A DNA stretch of 64,000 nt from Geomonas azotofigens (GCF_018919395.1 NZ_JAHLME010000004.1:310001-374000); one strand, 5' to 3'; numbered from the stretch's first letter, positions 25,235 to 34,580 are shown. Numbers and translations are program-made. The notes: generated by a model from the letters alone, not told the origin.

Positions 25235-26323
25235 GTGAAACCAGCCGACCTACAAAAGATGAGTTTGCTCGCCAAGCTGGCGTTGTGCGCCTGGGCCCTT
25301 GCCGGGCTTATCGCTCAAGCCAACGCCTGGGGCTTCTCTTACGGGGACCAGACCGCCAACAACCAGGCCTGCCTGTCCTGTCATGGTAAAACCGGCGAGG
25401 TGCCCAAGGGGACCTACATCGACCCGCAACGCTTCACACAGACCGCCCACGCCAACCTCGGGTGTGAAGCCTGCCACGCGACCGTCCCCGCCAACCACCC
25501 CGACGGTAACAAGGTGCCTAAGGCCGACTGCCGCGAATGCCACTCCGGCATCAGCGAGGAGTACGCCAGGGGGCTGCACGCCTCCAAGACCGCCTGCAAT
25601 GGCTGCCATAACCCGCACCTGGTGCAGAACCCCAAGGACGTTTCCGGACAGGAGATCAACATGATCTGCTCCAACTGCCACAACTCCTTGGAGATGACCG
25701 CGAAGCATGGCGAATGGCTACCCCAGTCGGAACTGCACCTGCGCATGCTGCCGTGCATCACCTGCCATACCGGTGCCCGGGACTACTACATCAGCATGTA
25801 CATCGTCAAGAGCAAGGGTGACAGCCGGTTCGGCAAGCGGGAAGTCGCCGAGTACGACGAACTGAAAACCATGGCCGGTGGCCGCCCCATCGTGTCCCTC
25901 ATCGACACCAACCGGGACAACTACGTTTCTCTCGAGGAATTGCGCGTCTTCAACCGGACCCAGACGTCGCTCCACCTGTACGGGATGATGACCCCCGCGA
26001 CGGTCTCACACAAGTTCGAGATTCTCGACAGCAGGCGTAACTGCAGTTTCTGCCATACCTCGGGCTCCGGGCCGATGCAGACGAGTTTCATAGCCGTGCC
26101 GGAAGCAGATGGCACCTTCCTGAGAGTGCCGGTGGAAAAGGGGGCGGTCCTCGATGCCCTCTACGCCGCTCCGGATTTCTACATGATGGGGTCCACCAAG
26201 AACGCGAAGCTGAATCAGATCGGGCTCGCCATCATCTGCTGCGGTCTCATCATGCCGGTGGGACACGGGTTCGTACGGTTCCTGACCCGTAAAAATAGGA
26301 AACAAAAGGAGCATCAGTCATGA
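25235..26323 (+). CDS. cbcA: Seven-haem c-type cytochrome, CbcA-like, with EF-hand-like loop
   Basis: 362 aa. Signal or anchor helix near 10-31; seven CXXCH motifs at residues 46, 77, 99, 121, 145, 174 and 270; C-terminal TM helix (about 318-345) and basic tail, so it is anchored facing the periplasm. Residues 224-235 (DTNRDNYVSLEE) match a calcium-binding EF-hand loop. The start is GTG after AGGAGGG. Its gene overlaps the cytochrome b gene. In G. sulfurreducens, CbcA (seven haems) and CbcB (b-type) form a menaquinol oxidase needed for respiration of low-potential acceptors and controlled by a sigma-54 activator; this pair fits in composition and setting. The symbol rests on that match, not on a search. 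Confidence 0.87.
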   Translation: MKPADLQKMSLLAKLALCAWALAGLIAQANAWGFSYGDQTANNQACLSCHGKTGEVPKGTYIDPQRFTQTAHANLGCEACHATVPANHPDGNKVPKADCRECHSGISEEYARGLHASKTACNGCHNPHLVQNPKDVSGQEINMICSNCHNSLEMTAKHGEWLPQSELHLRMLPCITCHTGARDYYISMYIVKSKGDSRFGKREVAEYDELKTMAGGRPIVSLIDTNRDNYVSLEELRVFNRTQTSLHLYGMMTPATVSHKFEILDSRRNCSFCHTSGSGPMQTSFIAVPEADGTFLRVPVEKGAVLDALYAAPDFYMMGSTKNAKLNQIGLAIICCGLIMPVGHGFVRFLTRKNRKQKEHQS

Positions 26324-27042
26324 GCGAGAAAACGAGGATCTACCTACAGCCCTGGCCCATACGCATCTGGCACTGGATCAACGCCTCGGGCATCATCATC
26401 CTGATCCTGTCCGGCGCCCAGATCCGCTTTCCTGAGACACTGAGCATCTTCAGCAGCTACAAGAGCGCCATCGAGGTGCACAACACCGCCGGGATCATCG
26501 TTGCCATCTCCTTCTCGTTCTGGTTCTTCTACTACAAGATGGTGAAGAACACGCTGGACAAGCTGTACATCCCGGACGAGGAGGACATCAAGCACGGCCT
26601 GGTACGCCAGCTCCTTTATTACTGCTTCTGGTACTTCCTGGGGCGCCCGAGCCCGTATCATGCCACGCCTGATCACAAGTTCAACCCGATGCAGAAATCG
26701 GCCTACCTGGCAGTCATGTTCGTACTCATGCCGCTGGTGGGGCTCACGGGTATCCTGCTGCTGAACGTGACCCCCCTGCGTGTGCTGGTTCTCATGTGGG
26801 GCGGCATCAAGGTCATCGTCGCGCTCCATTTCCTCCTGGCCTGTTCGCTGCTCGCCTTCCTCTGCACGCACGTCTACCTGGCGACCCTGGGGGACTACAT
26901 CAAGCCGATGCTGATCGGGTGGGAGGACGTGGAAGAGCATGAGGAAGCTGAGCCGGCACCGGAGGTGGTCATACCCGGCTACCGCCCGGTACGTCACTAC
27001 CCGGAATACGAGCGGGAACTACTTGAGCAGCGTCACAGCTGA
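26320..27042 (+). CDS. cbcB: Cytochrome b subunit, CbcB-like (FdnI/HydC family)
   Basis: 240-aa membrane cytochrome b of the formate dehydrogenase/hydrogenase gamma family with four to five TM helices. Haem-ligand histidines are likely H18 (IRIWHWINASG), H52 (AIEVHNTAGI) and those in VALHFLLACSLLAFLCTHVYLA. It takes electrons from menaquinol and passes them to the seven-haem partner. ATGA overlap with the upstream gene shows coupling. Compare CbcL, where the c and b parts are fused. The C-terminal 40 residues are acidic and cytoplasmic. Confidence 0.88.
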   Translation: MSEKTRIYLQPWPIRIWHWINASGIIILILSGAQIRFPETLSIFSSYKSAIEVHNTAGIIVAISFSFWFFYYKMVKNTLDKLYIPDEEDIKHGLVRQLLYYCFWYFLGRPSPYHATPDHKFNPMQKSAYLAVMFVLMPLVGLTGILLLNVTPLRVLVLMWGGIKVIVALHFLLACSLLAFLCTHVYLATLGDYIKPMLIGWEDVEEHEEAEPAPEVVIPGYRPVRHYPEYERELLEQRHS

Positions 27043-27080
27043 GGGGACAGGGTTGCTAATTCCGGGAAAGGAGAACGGCC

Positions 27081-27626
27081 ATGTCAGGACATCATCTTAT
27101 CGAGCATATCAAGGCGAAACCGATACGGGAATCCGCCCAGGTCGCAACGGGAAGCGAACTTCCCTGGAGCCGCGAACAGGTGGCCAAAAATGTCGAGCAG
27201 CTTCATGTCCTTTCCCGTCGCGGGCTGTGGGGGGTGGTGCTTTTCCTGGGGCTGAGCAGCGTTGCGCTGGCACTTAGCCAGGGGACCTTGCCGTGCGTTG
27301 CCCAGACGGAGCTTGAGCAAATCATCGGCCCTCTGCCGTCCGCCGACCTGCTCAACCTGGTGCTCGGTGTCTCGTGGCTGTCCGCCCTGGTGTTGATCGT
27401 GGGGCGGCGCGGGAGCGACGGCAGACCCGGGTACCGTTGGCACAACGTCGGCCTTCCCGCCGTTTTCTACCCGCTCTATGCCTTCTGTGACACGACCGGC
27501 AGCTACTTCCCCGTCGTTTTTCTCGCCGGCCTCGTTTTACTGCTGTTGGAACACGCTTTCGTCGTATGCTACACCGCCAAGGCGATCAAGGAGGAAACGA
27601 CCCGCCTGGAACGCCTGCGCGATTGA
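27081..27626 (+). CDS. Four-TM membrane protein, last gene of right respiratory module
   Basis: 181 aa: cytoplasmic N-terminus of about 45 residues, then four TM helices (LWGVVLFLGLSSVALAL; LNLVLGVSWLSALVLIV; HNVGLPAVFYPLYAF; FPVVFLAGLVLLLLEHAFVV) and a charged tail. Paralogue of the protein at 12153 that ends the left module (RRGLW at TM1 entry, same spacing of helices). No known domain recognised. Followed by a terminator. Confidence 0.82.
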   Translation: MSGHHLIEHIKAKPIRESAQVATGSELPWSREQVAKNVEQLHVLSRRGLWGVVLFLGLSSVALALSQGTLPCVAQTELEQIIGPLPSADLLNLVLGVSWLSALVLIVGRRGSDGRPGYRWHNVGLPAVFYPLYAFCDTTGSYFPVVFLAGLVLLLLEHAFVVCYTAKAIKEETTRLERLRD

Positions 27627-27657
27627 TCTTTCTGTGCAGGAACGGCCCTCCATGCAC

Positions 27658-27697
27658 AACCGGCCACTCGATCTCGAGTGGCCGGTTTTTTTGTTTT
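27658..27697. terminator. Bidirectional rho-independent terminator
   Basis: Perfect 14-bp stem AACCGGCCACTCGA / TCGAGTGGCCGGTT with a 2-base loop, then a T-run. It sits between two converging transcripts (right module and dodecahaem cytochrome). Confidence 0.92.
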
Positions 27698-27718
27698 AGG
27701 GACTGGAGCGGGGCTTCG

Positions 27719-28711
27719 TTAGCCGTGCGAGTGGCAGGAATCACAGTTGCCGTTTACCGTGAACGCGGACTTGCCGTCGTGGCAGGCCCCGCACGATTTG
27801 GCCTTTTTCATCTCGTCCATGGAGACGGCCTTGCCGCCGCGCTTGGTCGGGAAGGTGCCGGTGTGGCAATCCTTGCACTTGTACATGCCCAGATGGTTGC
27901 TGTGGCTGAACTTCACGTCACCGACGTCCGCCACCTTGAACTTGATCTCCTGGACCGGATGGCACTTGTCGCATTGCGAAACAGCAAACGCTTCCTTGGC
28001 GTTGTGGCAGGCCCCGCAGGATTTCCCCTTCTCCATCGCCGCCATGGTGACCGGCTTACTCGACCCCAGCGGGAACAGCTTGGTGTGGCAGGAACTGCAG
28101 CTGTAGATCTCGACATGCTTGCTGTGGCTGAAGACGGTGGGGCCGGTCTCCTTCACCTTGAAGACCACCTGCTTGGGCGAGGGATGGCAGCCGTCGCACT
28201 TGGCGACGCTGAACGCCTTCTTCCCGTTGTGGCAGGCGCCGCACGATTTCCCTTTCTCCATCTCGGCCATCGACACCGACTTGTTGGGACCGGTCTTGTA
28301 GAGGGAGTTGTGGCAGGCGTTGCACTGCATCGTTTTCAGGTGCTTGTTGTGGCTGAAGAGGACCGGCCCGGTCTCCTTCACCTTGAAGGTGATGTTCTTC
28401 ACCTGGTGACAGGCCGTGCATTTGGCGACGCTGAAGGCTTTTTTCCCGTTATGGCACCTGCCGCAGGATTTCCCCTTCTCCATGTCGGCCATGGTGTATT
28501 TCGCTTTGGCCGCGCGCGGATTCTCGTGGCACGACTTGCAGCTCACGTTCGGACTCTTCTCCGATTTCTTCTTCAGGTGCACTTTGTGGCTGAAGACGAC
28601 CTTGCCTCCCCCGTCGGTCTGGTAGGTGATGTCCTTCAGCTCGAGGGCGTTTGCTGCGGAAGATCCTACGGCTAGCGCGGCCAGGACGATGAACGCCGAT
28701 TTGAATCTCAT
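27719..28711 (-). CDS. omcQ: Dodecahaem cytochrome made of four c7 domains, OmcQ-like
   Basis: 330-aa periplasmic protein with a signal peptide (about 1-22). Twelve CXXCH motifs form four repeats of three: Cys at 58/83/98, 130/157/172, 205/232/247 and 279/307/323, with repeat length 72-76. Each repeat has the FSHxxHL and MEKGKSCGxCHNGKKAF pattern of triheme cytochrome c7. G. sulfurreducens has two such wire-like proteins (GSU1996 and GSU0592/OmcQ); the second is beside cbcBA, as here. Its own sigma-54 promoter carries the same activator dyads as the left module. Symbol assigned by architecture and neighbourhood. Confidence 0.88.
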   Translation of the reverse strand: MRFKSAFIVLAALAVGSSAANALELKDITYQTDGGGKVVFSHKVHLKKKSEKSPNVSCKSCHENPRAAKAKYTMADMEKGKSCGRCHNGKKAFSVAKCTACHQVKNITFKVKETGPVLFSHNKHLKTMQCNACHNSLYKTGPNKSVSMAEMEKGKSCGACHNGKKAFSVAKCDGCHPSPKQVVFKVKETGPTVFSHSKHVEIYSCSSCHTKLFPLGSSKPVTMAAMEKGKSCGACHNAKEAFAVSQCDKCHPVQEIKFKVADVGDVKFSHSNHLGMYKCKDCHTGTFPTKRGGKAVSMDEMKKAKSCGACHDGKSAFTVNGNCDSCHSHG

Positions 28712-28842
28712 GGTTTCCTCCTTTGACGGTGTAGTGGTTTGGCTTGCTTATGATCGCCTCTTTGAGGTGCGTTCTTGTGTGTTGGACGACTCCGGCCGGC
28801 ATGCCGCTGACTGCCACGGATAAACCGGCACGTGATCTCTTT

Positions 28843-28858
28843 AGCATTAGCCGTGCCT
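28843..28858 (-). promoter_or_regulatory. Sigma-54 promoter of the dodecahaem cytochrome gene
   Basis: The minus strand reads AGGCACGGCTAATGCT: GG and GC ten bases apart, -24 box GGCACG and -12 box ATGCT, the same -12 as the promoter at 18040. It lies about 130 bp upstream of the start codon. Confidence 0.8.
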
Positions 28859-28933
28859 GATTTTTGATGATCACTTAAGTGGTCGAAATTCATTAGGTTT
28901 GTGTGGGTGCGCTCCCGGGTCGCGGCGGGCGAC

Positions 28934-28952
28934 TGTATAAAGCTGCTATACA
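28934..28952. promoter_or_regulatory. Activator dyad C, TGTATA-N7-TATACA
   Basis: Perfect dyad TGTATA (28934-28939), seven bases, TATACA (28947-28952), 76 bp upstream of the sigma-54 promoter. Matches dyad A exactly in both half-sites. Confidence 0.75.
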
Positions 28953-29033
28953 GCGCGTCGGGGCTTTTGCTAGCAAGTCATCGAAAAGACATATGTTTCT
29001 GACGAGGACCTGGCGACGCCTGATGGCGGTTGC

Positions 29034-29052
29034 TGTATAGCAAACATATACG
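29034..29052. promoter_or_regulatory. Activator dyad D, TGTATA-N7-TATACG
   Basis: Same geometry as dyad C with one changed end base, 100 bp further upstream. Dyads A and B are 102 bp apart, so the pair spacing is conserved. Confidence 0.62.
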
Positions 29053-29087
29053 AACCGAGGCGGTCCACCGTAGCTTGAAGAGGCGAC

Positions 29088-29118
29088 AAAAAAGGCCGCG
29101 GGTGCAAAGCCCGCGGCC
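29088..29118 (-). terminator. Rho-independent terminator of the AspT-type gene
   Basis: On the minus strand GGCCGCGGG, a 7-base loop, CCCGCGGCC, then six T. It ends the transcript of the transporter gene at 29144. Confidence 0.9.
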
Positions 29119-29143
29119 CCCATTCACGGTTGGGGAGGTGGTG

Positions 29144-30790
29144 TCAAAGCTGTCCCGTGGCGACGAGGATGATGTGCACCAGGATGATCTTGCCAATGGT
29201 GGCGAACGGGAACACGCAGGCATAGCCCTGGTCGGAAAGGTCGTTGCCGGTCTGCTCCTTGATGTAGCCCAACCCGGGCGTCGAGGTATGCATCCCGGCG
29301 ACGATGCCGACCGCCAGGGTCATCGGGAGCTTCATGATCTTGTGCGCGATGAACAGGCCGAGAAAGGCGGTGACCGAGGTGACGCATACGCCGGTGATGA
29401 AGATGCTGCCGCCGCCACCGTGGCTTAAGGTGGTGAGCAGGCTGTAGCCGGAACGGGTACCGATGCCGGCCAGGAACAGCACCAGCCCCACCTGTTTCAG
29501 GACCATGCTGGCGCTGTAGGGGAGGCTCCAGACCATCTTCCCGGTCCTTCCGAAGGTGCCGAGCAGGATGCCGACGATGAGCGGGCCTCCGGCAAAGCCC
29601 AGCTGCATGCTGCCGCCGCCGGGGAAGGGGAAGGGGATGAGCCCCAGGACCAGCCCGATCACGAGCCCCAGGCTGAAGGTCATCACGTCGACCTCGCTCA
29701 CCCTGCGGTAGGAGTTGCCGAAGAAGGCGGTGACGTCGTCCATGCAGGTCTTGTGGGCGAGGACCCTGACCACGTCCCCGAGTTCCAGGACCATCTCGGC
29801 CTCGGGCAGGAACTCGTTGTCGCCGCGGCGCACCAGCGTGATCACCTCGCCGAAGCGCTGGTCCTGGTGCAGTTCCCCGATGGTCCGGCCGATAGCCTGG
29901 GGACTGGAGACGAAGACCCTGCGGTACTCGTACTCGGTGCGGTCCAGCCCGAGACGCTCCTTGCTCCTTCTTTCCCCGAGCACCGTCGCGATCTTCTCGA
30001 TCTCGTGGGGTGCCCCGGCCACCATCGCCAGGTCCCCAGGCTGCAGCACGGTTGTGGGGCCGGCATAGAAGAACTCGTCCCCCCGTTTGATCCGGCTGAA
30101 GATGACGTCGCAGTTGTTGGACTCGTTCAGCTTCTGAACGGTGGTTTCCGGCGGCTCCACGTGCTGGACCTTGATGGTGCAGTGCACCAGCGAGTTGCGG
30201 TCCTCGGGTTTGCGCAGCACCTTGAACTCGGCCTGGTAGTCCACCTTCCAGATCTTCTGGCAGACGTTGATGGTGAGCATGAGGCCGATGACGCCGATCG
30301 GGTAGGCGACCGAGAAGCCGACCACGGGCTCGGCGAGCAGCGCCTCCAGCATGTCCGCCGGTGCGGTCTGGCGGATCGATTCCAGCGCGCCCCCCAGCGC
30401 GGGCGAGGCGGTCATGCTGCCGCAGAAGATGCCGGCCGCGATGCCGGGCTTGATGGCGAAGTACCTCTGCATGGCGACGCAGAGCGCGGCCGAGGCACAG
30501 AGGACCCCACCGGCGAGGACGTTGTTCATCACGCCGTTTCTGCGGAAGGTCGAGATGAAGGAGGGGCCGGCGGAAAGTCCGACGGTGTAGACGAAGAGCG
30601 CCTGCCCCATGATGTACACGATGGCCGGCGCCTTCATGTCGGGGTGGAGCATTCCGAAGGCGAGCCCGACGAAGAGGACGGCACCGACGCCGAGGGTGAT
30701 GCCGTACACCTTGATCTTGCCCAGTGGATAGCCCAGTGCCGCGACCATGAGCAGAAGCATCAACGGGTTCTCGAGGAGTATCTTGATCAT
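29144..30790 (-). CDS. AspT/YidE-family membrane transporter with two RCK_C (TrkA_C) domains
   Basis: 548 aa. About five TM helices (3-180), a cytoplasmic middle with two RCK_C/TrkA_C domains (about 200-275 and 290-365), then five or six more TM helices (375-548). This is the aspartate:alanine antiporter-like exchanger layout (AspT, YidE, YbjL). Repeated GxGxxxxPALGGAL / GMHTSTPGLGY motifs mark the two transport halves. Substrate not predictable. The ATG at 30790 follows AGGTGG. Own terminator downstream. Confidence 0.9.
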   Translation of the reverse strand: MIKILLENPLMLLLMVAALGYPLGKIKVYGITLGVGAVLFVGLAFGMLHPDMKAPAIVYIMGQALFVYTVGLSAGPSFISTFRRNGVMNNVLAGGVLCASAALCVAMQRYFAIKPGIAAGIFCGSMTASPALGGALESIRQTAPADMLEALLAEPVVGFSVAYPIGVIGLMLTINVCQKIWKVDYQAEFKVLRKPEDRNSLVHCTIKVQHVEPPETTVQKLNESNNCDVIFSRIKRGDEFFYAGPTTVLQPGDLAMVAGAPHEIEKIATVLGERRSKERLGLDRTEYEYRRVFVSSPQAIGRTIGELHQDQRFGEVITLVRRGDNEFLPEAEMVLELGDVVRVLAHKTCMDDVTAFFGNSYRRVSEVDVMTFSLGLVIGLVLGLIPFPFPGGGSMQLGFAGGPLIVGILLGTFGRTGKMVWSLPYSASMVLKQVGLVLFLAGIGTRSGYSLLTTLSHGGGGSIFITGVCVTSVTAFLGLFIAHKIMKLPMTLAVGIVAGMHTSTPGLGYIKEQTGNDLSDQGYACVFPFATIGKIILVHIILVATGQL

Positions 30791-30874
30791 GATTGCCACC
30801 TCTGTCGCCGGCAGGCGCCGCCGCACCCGCCCCAGATGAACCTCACGCCGCCATGATGAGTCCCACGCGTCCCT

Positions 30875-33358
30875 CTATTCGCTCAGCTTGAACTGTCCCA
30901 CGAGTTTTTTTTGCTCTTCCGCCAGCCGAGACAGCAGCAGCGCCGACGAGGCCGATTCCTGCGCGTTCTTCGCGGTGTCCTGCACCACCTCGTTGATGCT
31001 CTGGATGTTGTTGCTGATCTCCACGGTGGTGGCGGTCTGCTCCTCAGCCGCCGTGGCGATCTGGTTCACCTGCAGGGTGACGGAACCGATCTGCTGCAGG
31101 ATCTCCTCGAGCGCCGCGCCGGATTTCGCCGCCTCGACCGTGCCCGCCTCGACCCGGGTCACTCCCGACTGCATCACGCCGATGGCCCCCTTGGTCTGCT
31201 GCTGCACCGCCTTGATCATCTCCCCGATCTCGCGGGTGGCGCTGGCCGTCCTCTGCGCCAGTGCGCGCACCTCGTCGGCCACCACGGCGAAGCCGCGTCC
31301 CTGTTCTCCCGCGCGCGCCGCCTCGATGGCCGCGTTCAAGGCCAACAGGTTGGTCTGGTCGGCGATGTCGTTGATGGTGTTGACGATGGCGCCGATCTGC
31401 TCCGACTTTTGTCCCAGGTCCCCGATGGTGACCGCGGAGGCGCGCACCTGTTCGGCGATCTGGTTCATGCCCCGGACCGTCCCCTTCACCACGTCCGCGC
31501 CGGCTACGGCGGCGTCGTTGGCCTGCTTGGAGCCGGCCGCGGCCTGGGTGCAGCTGACCGCGATGTCGTTGGAGGTGGCGGCCATCTCCTCGCTGGCGGT
31601 CGCGACCGTGGCCGCCTGCTCCGCGACCCGCGCCGCGCCCGCGGCCATCTGTTCGGCGGCGCAGGAGAGCTCGGTCGAGGTCGAGGCGACCTGGGTGGTG
31701 TTGTGCGACACCCGCGAGATCACCTCGTGGAAGTGCACCACGATGTTGTTGATGCTGTTGCAGATGTCGCCGATCTCGTCACGGGAGCCGATCTTGATCC
31801 TCCTGGTGAGGTTGCCGTCGGCGATCTCGGCCGTGACCAGCTTGGCGTGGGAGAGGGGCTTGGTGATGGAAGCGATGATGCGCAGGCTGATCACCAGCGA
31901 GATCACTACGACGGCGATGGAAACCGCGATCATGACGTAGGAGAGGAGGGTGGCGTTGTCGACCGCGTTGCGCACGCCGGTCAGGATCTGCTGCTGGTTC
32001 TCGCCGATGCTCTTCACCTGCTCCTCGCTTCGTTGCGCCTGCTCCCGCGAGATGCCGCGCGCCGACTCCAGCGCCCTCTGCATGGCCCCGTTGCTCCTGA
32101 TCACGCCGAGCTTGGTGGTTTCTATCTTCTGGATCGAGGACGAGGCGCGCCGCACCGTTTCCGAGACGTCGGAGATCTTCTGGGCGAGTTCCTTCTGGCC
32201 TGACTCGAGCAGCACCTTGCGAGCCAGGGCGATGTTGGTGTCGATCCTCTTGCGGGTCGCCGATAGGGTGGCGGCAAGCCTCCCCACCTCCGCGTCGGTG
32301 GAGCTCAGCATGATCTGGCGCACCCCGGAGTTCAGCTCCTTCACGTCGACGCTGATGTTGCTTCCCGCCTCCATGACGCTGTTGGCCGCGTTCTGGAAGC
32401 CCAGCGACGAGACCACTTTGCTGCGATCCTTCACGATCTGCAGTTCCAGTGCGTCGATGGTGTTGAAGATCTTCTTGCTGTTCTCTTCCAGCGGCTTCAG
32501 GATGTCGCGCGCCTTGTTGGCGTACTGTTCGGCGTCCGCCTTTTCCGGGTTGTTGAGCATCTCCAGCTTGAGTGCCACCAGCCCTCCCTCCTCGGCGCCG
32601 ATCTGGTTCAGGATGTCGGCGGCCACCCCCTTGACCTCCTTGATGGCCGGGTTGTCCCCCTGGTCCACCTCGATGTTGCGGGTCAGCTCCACCGTGTTCT
32701 TCAGGCGCTCCCTGAGGGGGGCCACCTTGAACTTGTTCTTGACCAGCTCCAGGTCGCTCAGGATGATGTTGATGTCCTTGAGCCGGCTTTGCAGGGTGAG
32801 GAGCTTCTTGATCGAGCTGTTCACCTGGAGGTTGGCGGCCTGGGACGAGTTGATGTTGGAGAGGGCGCTGCTCCCCATCGCACTGATCTGCTTGCGCAAC
32901 CCCGCGACACTCGCCTCGGCCTTTTGCAGCTCCGAATTCACTGTGGCGATCTCGTTTTTGAAGAGCGTCATGTCCTTGAGCCGTTGCGAGGCGACCTGGA
33001 CCACGGTCTTCTCGATGTCGCGCAGCACCGCCGTGTCCACCCCGCTGGAGGCGGCTCCCCCCTGGACGATCTGGTCGTTCAGCTCCTCCATCCTCTTGAT
33101 GCGGGTGGTGATCGCCTCCGAGAGATGGGCTACCTCGGCCGGCTCAGTGGTCATCTCCAGCCGCATGAAATCCGCGGAGACCTTTTCCACCGTCTGCTGC
33201 AGCTCCAGCATCTTCAGGTGCAGCGGCGTCGATTTGCCGGTCAGGATCTCGATGCTCGACTTCACCTTGGCGATGGAAAAGAGCCCGATGCCGGCCAGGA
33301 CGGAAATGCCGACGATGGTCAGCGCGATGTTGCCCAAAAGCTTGCTCTTGACGGTCAT
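30875..33358 (-). CDS. Methyl-accepting chemotaxis protein with large helical periplasmic domain
   Basis: 827 aa. TM1 (about 10-30), a long helical periplasmic region of about 460 residues with no cysteine haem motif, TM2 ([19 protein letters not shown]), HAMP, and a methyl-accepting domain whose hairpin tip reads [20 protein letters not shown] and [16 protein letters not shown]. The periplasmic part is much longer than a single Cache or 4HB domain. It lies 88 bp downstream of a periplasmic binding protein gene, same strand, with no permease or ATPase genes, so the binding protein may be its ligand-presenting partner (inference). Confidence 0.9.
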   Translation of the reverse strand: MTVKSKLLGNIALTIVGISVLAGIGLFSIAKVKSSIEILTGKSTPLHLKMLELQQTVEKVSADFMRLEMTTEPAEVAHLSEAITTRIKRMEELNDQIVQGGAASSGVDTAVLRDIEKTVVQVASQRLKDMTLFKNEIATVNSELQKAEASVAGLRKQISAMGSSALSNINSSQAANLQVNSSIKKLLTLQSRLKDINIILSDLELVKNKFKVAPLRERLKNTVELTRNIEVDQGDNPAIKEVKGVAADILNQIGAEEGGLVALKLEMLNNPEKADAEQYANKARDILKPLEENSKKIFNTIDALELQIVKDRSKVVSSLGFQNAANSVMEAGSNISVDVKELNSGVRQIMLSSTDAEVGRLAATLSATRKRIDTNIALARKVLLESGQKELAQKISDVSETVRRASSSIQKIETTKLGVIRSNGAMQRALESARGISREQAQRSEEQVKSIGENQQQILTGVRNAVDNATLLSYVMIAVSIAVVVISLVISLRIIASITKPLSHAKLVTAEIADGNLTRRIKIGSRDEIGDICNSINNIVVHFHEVISRVSHNTTQVASTSTELSCAAEQMAAGAARVAEQAATVATASEEMAATSNDIAVSCTQAAAGSKQANDAAVAGADVVKGTVRGMNQIAEQVRASAVTIGDLGQKSEQIGAIVNTINDIADQTNLLALNAAIEAARAGEQGRGFAVVADEVRALAQRTASATREIGEMIKAVQQQTKGAIGVMQSGVTRVEAGTVEAAKSGAALEEILQQIGSVTLQVNQIATAAEEQTATTVEISNNIQSINEVVQDTAKNAQESASSALLLSRLAEEQKKLVGQFKLSE

Positions 33359-33446
33359 TGCCACCCCCCGAGTCAGGTTGCGGTACCAACAAAACCGGCG
33401 CCGCGCGGGGCACGGCACCGGTCATCGGCTCTTCACGGCCCTGCGC

Positions 33447-34580
33447 CTACTTCAGGGAGACGAGCTTGTCGCCCTTCACCACTTGCAGGTAGACGTTGTC
33501 CTGCCCCTGGTGGTTGTTCGGGGAGAAGGAGAGCTTGATCCCCCCCATGTCGGCCCCTTTCATGCTCTCGTAGGCCTGGATGAAGCCGGCCTGGGTCGGC
33601 GGGTTGCCCGCCTTCTCGAGGGCCATGATCATCGATTTGGCCGCCATGCACCCCTCCATGCTCACCGAGTTGAAGCCGACGTCCTCCGGGTTCTTCTCGA
33701 TGGCCTCCTTGCATTCTTTGGTGATGGGAAGGGACAGGTCATCCAGTTCCGGCACCACCTGGCTCATGATGACCCCCTCCGCGGTCCCCGGGCCCACCGC
33801 CTTCACGAGGTTCATGCCGCCGGCGAACGAGCCGGAGGCGAGGTAGGCGCTGACCCCTTCCTTGCGTGCCAGCTTGATGAATTCCGCGCCCGGCTTGTAG
33901 ACGGCGCCGACGATGATGGCGTCGGGCTTGCCGGCCATGATGCTCGCCAGACCGGCGGTGACCGCCACCGTGTTCCTCTCGAAGGAACCCTTGGAGACGA
34001 GGCTCAGTCCGTGGCGTTTGACGGCGTTCTCGGTCGAGGCGAGGATGTCGGTCCCGAGACCGTCGTTCTGGTAGAAGACCGCGAAACGCTTCGCCCCCTG
34101 CTTGACCAGCTGGTCGACGATGCGGTCCACCTCCTGCTGGTAGCTCGCCCTGATGTGGAACACCTCCCGGACCACCGGCGTGCGCAGCTCGGTAGCGCCC
34201 GTCCTCGGGTTGATGTAGGGGAGCCTGTACTCCTTGACCACCGGGAGGCTCGCCACGCAGTTGGAGGTGCCCACGGAGCCGACCACGGCGAAGACCTTCT
34301 GCTCGTCGGCGAGCTTCAGGAGGCAGTCGATGGTCTTGTCCGTCACCATCTGGTCGTCCAGGGAGACCAGTTCCACCTTCCTGCCGTTGACCCCCCCCTT
34401 GGCGTTGACCGCCTTGAAATAGGCTTCCACCCCTACCTTCATCCCCCTCCCGGACCCCTTGTTGGCGCCGGTCTGGTCGTTCACCATGCCGATCTTGATC
34501 ACGTCGCCCACCGGCCCCGCGGCATGCGCCGTCGGAGCGAGCATCATCAGCACCACGGTCAGGAACATCATCCTTTTCAT
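33447..34580 (-). CDS. Periplasmic substrate-binding protein, Leu/Ile/Val (type I) family
   Basis: 377 aa with a signal peptide (MKRMMFLTVVLMMLAPTAHA). Two-lobed LivJ/LivK-like fold: IKIGMVNDQTGANKG at the N-terminus, VAVVGSVGTSN, FHIRASYQQE, FYQNDGLGTD. Such proteins usually feed a branched-chain amino acid ABC transporter, but no transporter genes flank it; the chemoreceptor gene does. The ATG at 34580 follows AAGGAGG; an upstream in-frame codon overlaps that site. Confidence 0.9.
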   Translation of the reverse strand: MKRMMFLTVVLMMLAPTAHAAGPVGDVIKIGMVNDQTGANKGSGRGMKVGVEAYFKAVNAKGGVNGRKVELVSLDDQMVTDKTIDCLLKLADEQKVFAVVGSVGTSNCVASLPVVKEYRLPYINPRTGATELRTPVVREVFHIRASYQQEVDRIVDQLVKQGAKRFAVFYQNDGLGTDILASTENAVKRHGLSLVSKGSFERNTVAVTAGLASIMAGKPDAIIVGAVYKPGAEFIKLARKEGVSAYLASGSFAGGMNLVKAVGPGTAEGVIMSQVVPELDDLSLPITKECKEAIEKNPEDVGFNSVSMEGCMAAKSMIMALEKAGNPPTQAGFIQAYESMKGADMGGIKLSFSPNNHQGQDNVYLQVVKGDKLVSLK

